From: Syntrophales bacterium
GTDB lineage: Bacteria > Desulfobacterota > Syntrophia > Syntrophales > UBA2251
DNA: 5,932 bases
Direction of reading: 5' to 3'
Assembly: GCA_023230905.1 (NCBI GenBank)
Contig: JALNWL010000166.1
Location: 1 to 5,932, forward strand
This document shows positions 1 to 5,932 of the stretch, one piece after another (position 1 is the first letter of the stretch; each line of letters starts with the position of its first letter). The notes beneath the pieces are model-generated. The model made no database searches and was not told where the DNA came from. It worked only from the letters and a program-made list of their open reading frames with translations. Position numbers and translations under genes: made by a program.

Positions 1-2058
1 GAGAAACCCGATGTCGCCCGTCCGCGTCACATGGGTCCCGCCGCACAGCTCCGCGCTGACCTCCCCCATCCGGACGACGCGCACCTCCGCCCCGTACTTC
101 TCGTCGAAGACCGCCGTGGCGCCGGATTTCATCGCCTCTTCCCGCGGCAGGAGCTTGGTCACCACCGGGAGATTCCGCCGGATGGTTTCGTTGGCGAGGG
201 CTTCGATGCACGCCAGCTCGTCGTCCTCGATCCGGGAGAAGTGGGTGAAGTCGAAACGCAGGCGTTCCGGATTGACGAGCGATCCGGACTGCTTGACGTG
301 GTCGCCCAGGACCGCCTTCAGGGCGGCGTTCAACACATGGGTGCCCGAATGGTTCGCCTCGGTCGCCCGCCGGTCGCCCGCCTCCACCTTCAGGTGAACG
401 GCATCTCCCACGCGGAGACGCCCGCGTTTGAGCTTGCCGATATGGGTGACGATCCCCTCCACGGGACGCTGGGTGTCCCAAACCTCGAACTGGACGCCGT
501 CACCCGTGACAACTCCCGTGTCGCCCACCTGACCGCCCGTTTCGCCGTAAAAAGGCGTCTCGGCCACGAAGAGTTCGGCGCTGTCGCCCGCCGCGATCTC
601 CTCCACGGGCCGGTCCTTCTTCAGGAGCGCGGTCACCCGGGAGTCGGCCTCCGTCCGGCCCTCATAGCCCACAAAGGTGGTGGCGACGCCCGCCACGGAC
701 AGTTGCTGGTAGGCCTCCGCAACGGCCTCCTCACCGCTGCCCTTCCAGGATTCCCGCGCCTTCTCGCGCTGGGCCTCCATGGCCCGTTCGAAACCGTCCA
801 TATCCAGGCGAATCCCCTCCTTCCGAACGATGTCCGCCGTCAGGTCGGTGGGAAAGCCGAAGGTGTCGTAGAGCTTGAAAACGATCTCGCCGCCAAGAAC
901 CCCCTGGCCGCCCGCCTGGAGACGCGCCACCTCCTCCTGGAGGATTTTGAGCCCCGCGTCCAGGGTATCGCTGAACCGCTGCTCCTCGTTGACCACGACC
1001 TTGTCGATATAGGAGCGCTTGTCCGTCAGATCCGGATAGACCCCCTGCATGAGGTCGATCACGACGCCGCACACCTGGTGGAGGAAGGGCTTATCGAACC
1101 CGAGCAGTTTCCCGTGGCGGGCGGCCCGCCGCAGGATTCGCCTCAGGACGTAGCCCCGCCCTTCGTTGCTCGGCAGCACGCCGTCACCGACGAGAAACGC
1201 GACGGCCCGGCTATGGTCGGCAATGACCCGGATGGAGACGTCCGACTCCGCGCCCGTCCCGTACGCCTTGCCGCTCAGGCGCTCGATGAAGCGGATAATC
1301 GGCCGGAAAAGATCGGAATCGTAGTTGCTCTTAACCCCCTGGACAACGGCGGCCAGCCGCTCCAGACCCATGCCCGTGTCGATGTTCGGATTCGGCAGGG
1401 GGCTGAGCGTCCCGGCGGCGTCGCGGTCGAACTGGGTGAAGACGAGGTTCCAGATCTCGAGGTGGCGGTCACATTCGCAGTGGATGTCGCATTCCGGTCG
1501 GCCGCAGCCCGTCCCCTCGCCCTGGTCGTAGAGGATCTCCGAACAGGGGCCACAGGGACCCGTTTCGCCCATCATCCAAAAATTGCTCTTCTCGCCCATG
1601 CGGACGATCCGCTCCGCCGGCACGCCCATCTCGTCGCGCCAGATCGCATAGGCCTCATCGTCGTCCTTGAAAATCGTAATCCACAGCTTGTCCTTCGGCA
1701 GGGCCATGACCCCGGTCAGGTACTCCCACCCCCAGGCGATGGCGTCCTTTTTGAAGTAGTCGCCAAAGGAGAAGTTTCCCAGCATCTCGAAGAAGGTGTG
1801 GTGCCGGGCCGTTACGCCGACGTTTTCCAGGTCGTTGTGCTTGCCCCCGGCCCGGACGCACTTCTGGGAGCTCGCCGCCCGCTTGTAGCCCCGGTCTTCG
1901 AGGCCGAGAAAACAGTTCTTGAACTGGACCATCCCCGCATTGGTAAACAGGAGGGTCGGATCGTCCTTGGGAACGAGCGATGAGCTGGCAACCCGCGCGT
2001 GACCTTTCCCCTCGAAATACCTTAGAAAACTCTCCCTGATCTCCGTCCCCGTCATCAT
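1..2058 (-). CDS. alaS: Alanine--tRNA ligase (3' end of gene cut off by window edge)
   Basis: Class II aminoacyl-tRNA synthetase that activates alanine with ATP, charges tRNA-Ala in the cytoplasm and hydrolyses mischarged Ser/Gly-tRNA. The frame is open from an ATG to the window edge, giving 686 residues. AlaS is usually about 875 residues, so the end of the protein, including the C-Ala (DHHA1) region, lies outside. Visible landmarks are the N-terminal SSSLVPKDDPTLLFTNAGM block, the motif 2 block RHHTFFEMLGNFSF (85-98), motif 3 GMGLERL (229-235), and the editing-site metal ligands H570-x3-H574 and C672-x3-H676 (CGGTH). A cysteine cluster C185/C190/C194/C196 sits just before the EIWNLVF block; I believe related sequences occur in some other bacterial AlaS proteins. 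Start: the first of two tandem ATGs, with AGGAGG 12 nt upstream; the second ATG (2055) would be 15 nt away. The gene follows recX after 96 nt, an arrangement common in deltaproteobacteria. No frameshift or lost catalytic motif was seen. Confidence 0.97.
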   Translation of the reverse strand, partial: MMTGTEIRESFLRYFEGKGHARVASSSLVPKDDPTLLFTNAGMVQFKNCFLGLEDRGYKRAASSQKCVRAGGKHNDLENVGVTARHHTFFEMLGNFSFGDYFKKDAIAWGWEYLTGVMALPKDKLWITIFKDDDEAYAIWRDEMGVPAERIVRMGEKSNFWMMGETGPCGPCSEILYDQGEGTGCGRPECDIHCECDRHLEIWNLVFTQFDRDAAGTLSPLPNPNIDTGMGLERLAAVVQGVKSNYDSDLFRPIIRFIERLSGKAYGTGAESDVSIRVIADHSRAVAFLVGDGVLPSNEGRGYVLRRILRRAARHGKLLGFDKPFLHQVCGVVIDLMQGVYPDLTDKRSYIDKVVVNEEQRFSDTLDAGLKILQEEVARLQAGGQGVLGGEIVFKLYDTFGFPTDLTADIVRKEGIRLDMDGFERAMEAQREKARESWKGSGEEAVAEAYQQLSVAGVATTFVGYEGRTEADSRVTALLKKDRPVEEIAAGDSAELFVAETPFYGETGGQVGDTGVVTGDGVQFEVWDTQRPVEGIVTHIGKLKRGRLRVGDAVHLKVEAGDRRATEANHSGTHVLNAALKAVLGDHVKQSGSLVNPERLRFDFTHFSRIEDDELACIEALANETIRRNLPVVTKLLPREEAMKSGATAVFDEKYGAEVRVVRMGEVSAELCGGTHVTRTGDIGFL

Positions 2059-2070
2059 GTGAAACAACCG

Positions 2071-2076
2071 CCTCCT
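2071..2076 (-). promoter_or_regulatory. alaS ribosome binding site
   Basis: A perfect AGGAGG on the minus strand lies 12 nt before the first ATG of alaS. The spacing is slightly long, which favours the first of the two adjacent ATGs (2058) over the second (2055). Confidence 0.7.
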
Positions 2077-2090
2077 GTACAAAATAGTCT

Positions 2091-2106
2091 CCGGCCAAAG
2101 GTCCGG
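2091..2106 (-). terminator. Hairpin upstream of alaS, candidate weak terminator or attenuator
   Basis: The transcript-sense sequence CCGGACCTTTGGCCGG can fold into a six-pair G+C-only stem (CCGG+CC against GG+CCGG) with one bulged A and a TTT loop. It is followed by AGACTATTTTG, so a short U run begins 6 nt after the stem. It stands 14 nt before the alaS AGGAGG. The stem is compact and strong, but the U run is short and displaced. It could be a partial terminator between recX and alaS or simply an RNA structure in the alaS leader. There is too little leader for a T-box. Confidence 0.3.
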
Positions 2107-2115
2107 GGTGAACGC

Positions 2116-2164
2116 CGAAAGGCTCCGTTCCTCCGAACCTTTCGCCCTCGGCCCTCAGCCTTTC
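2116..2164 (-). repeat. Overlapping inverted repeats in the recX-alaS gap
   Basis: One arm (2116-2124, transcript sense AGCCTTTCG) can pair with either of two upstream copies. It pairs with GAAAGGCT at 2157-2164 (8 perfect pairs, spanning part of the recX stop codon) or with CGAAAGG at 2138-2144 (7 perfect pairs, 15-nt loop, plus an inner TTC/GAA pairing around GGAG). The two foldings are mutually exclusive. Neither is followed by a U run, so these are not ordinary intrinsic terminators. They arise partly because the upstream copies belong to a tandem heptamer array. Confidence 0.5.
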
Positions 2165-2181
2165 ACGCTTCGCCCTTCGCC
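2140..2181 (-). repeat. Degenerate heptanucleotide tandem repeat across the recX stop codon
   Basis: Six consecutive 7-nt units lie in strict register, consensus GGCGAAG in transcript sense (CTTCGCC on the plus strand). Units at 2175-2181 and 2168-2174 are perfect. The unit at 2140-2146 has one mismatch, those at 2154-2160 and 2147-2153 have two each, and the one at 2161-2167 has three. The recX stop codon (2155-2157) lies inside the fourth unit, so the last eight or so recX codons (G-E-G-R-S-V-K-G) are made of repeat. Because 7 is not a multiple of 3, gain or loss of a unit would shift the recX C-terminal frame. Confidence 0.7.
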
Positions 2182-2643
2182 TGCATTCAACTCCCTCACG
2201 ATCAGATCCAACGGGAACCCGCGCCCGGCAAGGCTTTGGGCCAGACGCCGCTTTTCCCGGAGCTCCAGCGCCGCGGGATCGCGCCCCCGTAGTTTCCTTT
2301 CCAGGCACCGCCGCAGGGCCTCGCCCTCGTCCACGTCCTCACGGATCTCGGACAGCGTCGTCCGGATGAGCTCCGCCGGGATTCCCTTCTCCCGAAGCCC
2401 CGCCGCAATCCGGCGATCCCCCCAGAGCCGCCCGCCCGCCCGTCCTTTCGCCCACCCCCGGGCAAAGGCGGCGTCATCGACGTACCCCAGTTCCCGGAGC
2501 CGATCCAGCACCCGGGCGATGCCCGCTCCGGAAGCCCCCTTTTCCTTGAGCTTCCGCTGGATCTCCCGCTCGCTGTGGGGGCGTCTGGCCAGCATCCGGA
2601 AGGCCCGCTCCAGGGCCTCCTGATCGGAGAGGGTGTCCGCCAC
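2155..2643 (-). CDS. recX: Recombination regulatory protein RecX
   Basis: Small all-helical modulator that binds RecA filaments and normally limits RecA recombinase and coprotease activity. At 162 residues it is within the usual RecX range. The expected three-helix repeats are visible: R1 around 10-65 with RRPHSEREIQRKLKEKG (20-36) and LGYVDDAAFA (52-61); R2 around 70-115 with WGDRRIAAGLREKGI (74-88); R3 around 127-152 with KRRLAQSLAGRGF (131-143). The start codon is GTG at 2643, preceded at 9 nt by AGGAGG inside the end of recA. The gap to the recA stop is 4 nt, so expression is probably coupled to recA. The last eight or so codons consist of a tandem heptamer repeat, so the extreme C-terminus is probably not functional family sequence. 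Assignment rests on the repeats plus position directly after recA. Confidence 0.95.
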   Translation of the reverse strand: MADTLSDQEALERAFRMLARRPHSEREIQRKLKEKGASGAGIARVLDRLRELGYVDDAAFARGWAKGRAGGRLWGDRRIAAGLREKGIPAELIRTTLSEIREDVDEGEALRRCLERKLRGRDPAALELREKRRLAQSLAGRGFPLDLIVRELNAGEGRSVKG

Positions 2644-2647
2644 GGCG

Positions 2648-3664
<1,017 letters not shown>

Positions 3665-3669
3665 AGCCA

Positions 3670-3675
3670 CCTCCT
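3670..3675 (-). promoter_or_regulatory. recA ribosome binding site
   Basis: AGGAGG (continuing as AGGAGGTG) lies 5 nt before the ATG at 3664. It decides this start over the in-frame ATG at 3700, whose extra 12 residues would be encoded by the leader. Confidence 0.85.
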
Positions 3676-3725
3676 GATAATGATCTTTTCTCTTCAACAT
3701 TCGTGGGTATGCCTCTTCCTTTTCC

Positions 3726-3741
3726 CGCTTTTGCTCAAGCG
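3726..3741. promoter_or_regulatory. 16-bp dyad upstream of recA, candidate operator
   Basis: The plus strand reads CGCTTTTGCTCAAGCG: perfect 5-bp arms (CGCTT/AAGCG) around a 6-nt spacer, 62 nt upstream of the recA start. It overlaps the only TTGA-type -35-like hexamer in the gap. Its size suits a dimeric repressor such as LexA, but the sequence matches none of the LexA consensus boxes I know, and a 5-bp dyad can occur by chance. Confidence 0.2.
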
Positions 3742-3772
3742 CGATTCTGGTAAATCCTCATTTCTCCGCTCT

Positions 3773-3808
3773 CCGGGGCGTCGGACCCCCTGAGGCCCGG
3801 CGCCCCGG
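3773..3808. repeat. G+C-rich inverted repeat downstream of thpR
   Basis: Perfect 8-bp arms CCGGGGCG (3773-3780) and CGCCCCGG (3801-3808) are separated by 20 nt. In the transcript it lies about 50 nt past the thpR stop and could end or stabilise the pgpA-cinA-thpR message. No U run follows on either strand, so it is not a canonical intrinsic terminator. Confidence 0.4.
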
Positions 3809-3857
3809 CGGGAGCCGACCCATTCCCGTCCCTCGCCTCGTTTCCGGAAGGGGCGGG

Positions 3858-4439
3858 TCATCCCCGGAGGGGAAAGGCGGCAAGCCGGGCATACACGGCG
3901 CCCTGCGGCGTCAATTCACTCCGGAACAGGACCAGGTGATCGGCCCTGAACAGACCGGCCGTCGCCCTCTCGCCGATCTCGACCGCGCGGGCCAGGCCGA
4001 CCAGGCCCTTCGGGGTCTTGATCCGCCCCAGGGTCAGGTGCGCCCGGAAAGGCCGCTCCTCCCGCGGAAACCCCAGGACCCCGAACGCCCGTTCGAGCGA
4101 CGTTTGCAGGACGAGCAGACGCTCCACCTCCCCTGCCATCCCCAGCCAGACCACGCGAGGGCGGTTCAGATCGGGGAAAACACCGACCGTCCGGACCGTC
4201 AGATCGAACGGGGCGACCCCGACGGTCCGTGCCGCGACCGCCTCCGAGATCCGGTCCACGGCCGGCGGCGGGATATTCCCGAAGAACTTGAGGGTCAGGT
4301 GAATCCCCGCCGGACGGACCCACCGGATCACCCCCCGGACCGTTTTCTTCAGACGTTCCTGGATCGCGGCGATCTCTCCGCGCACGGCCGCCGGGGGCTC
4401 GACGGCCAGAAAGGCCCGCAGGGTCGTTTCTCCGCTCAT
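3858..4439 (-). CDS. thpR: RNA 2',3'-cyclic phosphodiesterase ThpR (LigT / 2H phosphoesterase family)
   Basis: Member of the 2H phosphoesterase superfamily. The bacterial enzymes, once called 2'-5' RNA ligase, hydrolyse RNA 2',3'-cyclic phosphates to 2'-phosphate ends in the cytoplasm; ligation is a minor in vitro activity. The 193-residue protein begins with the family-typical LRAFLAVEPP (7-16). It carries both catalytic HxTL tetrads in the expected two-lobe arrangement: H47-L-T-L-K-F-F-G and H134-L-T-L-G-R. Also typical are the block GVFPDLNRPRVVWLG (86-100) and the C-terminal LVLFRSELTPQGAVY (169-183). The ATG at 4439 is chosen because it begins just before the conserved N-terminal strand and has GGGGAAG close upstream. 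An upstream in-frame ATG (4484) would overlap cinA and add 15 non-family residues. It starts 25 nt after cinA and is probably co-transcribed with it. Confidence 0.93.
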   Translation of the reverse strand: MSGETTLRAFLAVEPPAAVRGEIAAIQERLKKTVRGVIRWVRPAGIHLTLKFFGNIPPPAVDRISEAVAARTVGVAPFDLTVRTVGVFPDLNRPRVVWLGMAGEVERLLVLQTSLERAFGVLGFPREERPFRAHLTLGRIKTPKGLVGLARAVEIGERATAGLFRADHLVLFRSELTPQGAVYARLAAFPLRG

Positions 4440-4464
4440 CGCTTCCCCAAGGCCGCCCTTTCCG

Positions 4465-5721
4465 TCACGCCTGCTGCACCTCACCCGCGAGATAGCGCTT
4501 CACCATCATGAGCGCGGACTGCGCGGCGATCATCTTGATCCGGCGGCGGTCCCAGCGGAAGGCAAACCGCCGGCAGACCGTTTCATCGGCGTCCGCCAGG
4601 GCGATGTAGACCGTCCCCACGGGCTTCGCCGCCGTTCCGCCCTCCGGTCCGGCGATGCCGGTCACGGCGAGACCCAGATCCGTCCCCGCCTGCCGCCTCA
4701 CCCCCACGGCCATCCGCCGGGCCGTCTCTTCGCTGACGGCGCCGTGCACCGCGAGGACGGCCTCCGGCACCCCGAGGAGCGCCACCTTGGCGGCGTTGCT
4801 GTAGGTCACGAGTCCCCGTTCCAGGTAGGCGGAACTGCCGGGAACATCCGTCAGCCGGTCCGTGACGAGCCCACCCGTGCAGGACTCGGCCACGGCCAGG
4901 GTGAGCCCCCGTTCACTGAGCAGGCGCCCCACCACGGCCTCGAGGGCTTCCCCGTCCCGCGAGAAGACATGGCGCCCCAGGCGCCCCGTCACCGCCGCCT
5001 CCGCCGCCTGCAGCCGCCGTTCGGCCTCCGCATCGGTCGCCGCCCGCGCCGTCAGGACGATGTGGTTCTCCGGGAAGTGGGGGTAGAAGCCGATCTCGAC
5101 GCCCATTCCGGTCCAGTCGGCATCGGCCAGGGCCCGATCCACCTCGGCCTCGCCCAGGCCGAAACTCTTGACCGTCCGGGTCGCAACACAGGCCGCCGCC
5201 TCGGGAAACGCCCGCCTCAGGAGCGGGACGACCCCCTCGGGCAGCATCCGTGCAACCTCCCGGGGAACGCCCGGAATCACCGCCACCACCTGGTTGCCCT
5301 TCTGGAGGGCAAACCCCGCCGCCGTTCCCACGGGGTTGGGGATGACCTCCGCCCCCGCCGGGAAAACGGCCTGCTTGGCGTTGTTGTCCGTCCAGTTCAG
5401 ACGGTATTTCTCGAAGATCGACTTGATGGTGGCCAGGACCGCCTTATCCGTCAAGAGGGGCAGCGCGAAGATCCGGGCGATCGCGGCGGTCGTGATGTCG
5501 TCCGCCGTGGGCCCCAGTCCCCCGGTCACGACGGCGGCGTCGGCCTGCGCCAGGATCAGCCCAAGGGCCTCCCGGATCGCCGCCTCGTCGTCCCCCACGG
5601 ACAGGATGACGACCACCGGCCACCCCTGGATCTGGAGGGTCCGGGCGATCAGCGAGGCGTTCGTGTCCTGCGTTCGCCCGCTGATCAGCTCGTTGCCGAT
5701 GGTCAGAATGCCGACCCTCAT
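4465..5721 (-). CDS. cinA: CinA: nucleotide pyrophosphatase / nicotinamide-nucleotide amidohydrolase
   Basis: Two-domain protein of 418 residues, full length for the family. The N-terminal COG1058/MoCF-like domain (about 1-170) starts RVGILTIGNELISGRTQDTN (2-21) and contains TGGLGPTADD (66-75) and IPGVPREVARM (149-159); in characterised homologues it hydrolyses ADP-ribose. After a linker region (about 170-255), the C-terminal PncC domain (about 258-413) carries AESCTGGLVTDRLT (278-291, predicted nucleophile S280), VTYSNAAK (305-312), VTGIAGPEGG (353-362) and KPVGTVYIAL (366-375). It deamidates NMN to nicotinate mononucleotide and thereby recycles NMN from DNA ligase. Start: ATG 5721 matches the family N-terminus and has GGGGGA 9 nt upstream; the longer frame from 5760 would run into pgpA. 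The gene lies 17 nt after pgpA and 25 nt before thpR. The recA neighbourhood recalls the cinA-recA linkage of Gram-positive competence operons, but nothing here shows competence control. Confidence 0.97.
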   Translation of the reverse strand: MRVGILTIGNELISGRTQDTNASLIARTLQIQGWPVVVILSVGDDEAAIREALGLILAQADAAVVTGGLGPTADDITTAAIARIFALPLLTDKAVLATIKSIFEKYRLNWTDNNAKQAVFPAGAEVIPNPVGTAAGFALQKGNQVVAVIPGVPREVARMLPEGVVPLLRRAFPEAAACVATRTVKSFGLGEAEVDRALADADWTGMGVEIGFYPHFPENHIVLTARAATDAEAERRLQAAEAAVTGRLGRHVFSRDGEALEAVVGRLLSERGLTLAVAESCTGGLVTDRLTDVPGSSAYLERGLVTYSNAAKVALLGVPEAVLAVHGAVSEETARRMAVGVRRQAGTDLGLAVTGIAGPEGGTAAKPVGTVYIALADADETVCRRFAFRWDRRRIKMIAAQSALMMVKRYLAGEVQQA

Positions 5722-5738
5722 GTTGAGATATCCCCCGT

Positions 5739-5932
5739 TTAACCCAGAACGCCCGCCCACACCAGGGCCCGCAGGACGAGATTCGCGTAGACCCCCGCCG
5801 CGACGTCGTCCAGCACCACCCCGTAACCGCCGGGAAACCGCCGCTGAATGAGACCGGCCGGAAAGGGCTTCACAATATCGAAGAGCCGGAAAAGCGCAAA
5901 CCCGGCGGCGATATGCGTCACGGTCGGCGTGA
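5739..5932 (-). CDS. pgpA: Phosphatidylglycerophosphatase A, C-terminal part (5' end of gene outside window)
   Basis: Only the last 63 codons are present; the frame stays open to the window edge. PgpA is an inner-membrane enzyme that dephosphorylates phosphatidylglycerophosphate to phosphatidylglycerol. The fragment contains the family signature FRLFDIVKPFP followed by GGYGVVLDDVAAG, whose paired aspartates are characteristic of PgpA, and then a hydrophobic C-terminal segment (VYANLVLRALVWAGVL) that should be the last membrane helix. By comparison with E. coli PgpA (about 170 residues), roughly 100 N-terminal residues are missing. An apparent start at 5921 is an internal GTG within conserved sequence. 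It ends 17 nt before cinA and is probably the upstream gene of the same transcript. Confidence 0.93.
   Translation of the reverse strand, partial: TPTVTHIAAGFALFRLFDIVKPFPAGLIQRRFPGGYGVVLDDVAAGVYANLVLRALVWAGVLG

Larger units (their letters stand above)
3665..3857 (-). promoter_or_regulatory. thpR-recA intergenic region, presumed recA promoter region
   Basis: The longest non-coding stretch of the window, 193 nt, and the only gap large enough for a dedicated recA promoter. The thpR-proximal half (about 3771-3857) is very G+C-rich and contains an inverted repeat. The recA-proximal half (about 3665-3770) is richer in A/T and purines in transcript sense, as expected of a promoter and leader. I could not find a convincing -35/-10 pair: TTGAGC at 3738-3733 has no acceptable -10 at 16-18 nt. 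I also see no LexA box of the E. coli (CTGT-N8-ACAG), Bacillus (GAAC-N4-GTTC) or Geobacter (GGTT-N2-C-N4-G-N3-ACC) type. Promoter function is inferred from position only. Confidence 0.4.

Noticed and set aside
31..1983. 650-codon open frame on the plus strand opposite alaS
   Set aside because: It is antisense to a clear, fully conserved alaS frame. The translation has no recognisable domain, and long antisense frames are expected in G+C-rich genes.
3665..3700. 12-residue N-terminal extension of RecA from the ATG at 3700
   Set aside because: The extension would be encoded by the leader and contains the perfect AGGAGG at 3670-3675. RecA proteins start near the ATG at 3664.
3733..3738. TTGAGC as the -35 of a sigma-70 recA promoter
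   Set aside because: No TATAAT-like hexamer occurs at 16-18 nt; the nearest A/T-containing hexamers need 19-21 nt and match poorly.
3773..3808. Intrinsic terminator after thpR
   Set aside because: The inverted repeat is perfect but no T run follows on either strand, so it is reported only as an inverted repeat.
4440..4484. 15-residue extension of ThpR from the ATG at 4484
   Set aside because: It overlaps the cinA end and adds residues before the conserved LRAFLAVE start; the ATG at 4439 fits better.
4744..5742. 332-codon plus-strand open frame opposite cinA, and the overlapping one at 5168-5851
   Set aside because: Both are antisense to the conserved CinA reading frame, with low-complexity Arg/Pro/Gly-rich translations.
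5722..5760. 13-residue extension of CinA from 5760
   Set aside because: It overlaps the end of pgpA, and CinA proteins begin with the MRVGILTIGNE-type strand at 5721.

Overview
The window is a tightly packed, entirely minus-strand segment of an ordinary bacterial chromosome, roughly 60-65 % GC by eye. In transcription order (high to low coordinate) it carries pgpA (5' end missing), cinA, thpR, recA, recX and alaS (3' end missing). The order pgpA-cinA-thpR-recA-recX-alaS and the protein sequences fit a deltaproteobacterium in the broad sense (Desulfobacterota, possibly near Syntrophales). This assignment rests on gene order and general family resemblance only; no search was run.

There are two blocks. 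Block 1 (5932-3858) is pgpA-cinA-thpR with gaps of 17 and 25 nt, so it is probably one transcript for phospholipid synthesis, nucleotide/NAD repair and RNA-end processing. A 193-nt gap (3857-3665) follows, with inverted repeats and an A/T-richer stretch; it is the natural place for a recA promoter. Block 2 is recA-recX-alaS. The recX ribosome binding site lies inside the last recA codons and the intergenic gap is only 4 nt, so recombinase and modulator are probably translationally coupled. A 96-nt gap with hairpins separates recX from alaS.

Functionally, RecA and RecX form the recombination/SOS module. CinA (nucleotide pyrophosphatase plus NMN deamidase) is a common recA neighbour and probably recycles the NMN released by DNA ligase. 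ThpR hydrolyses RNA 2',3'-cyclic phosphates, AlaS charges tRNA-Ala and PgpA makes phosphatidylglycerol.

All six frames are intact with the expected catalytic motifs. I see no RNA genes, mobile elements, CRISPR, inteins or frameshifts. The most distinctive non-coding features are a degenerate 7-bp tandem repeat running across the recX stop codon, and overlapping inverted repeats between recX and alaS. I did not find a previously undescribed system here.
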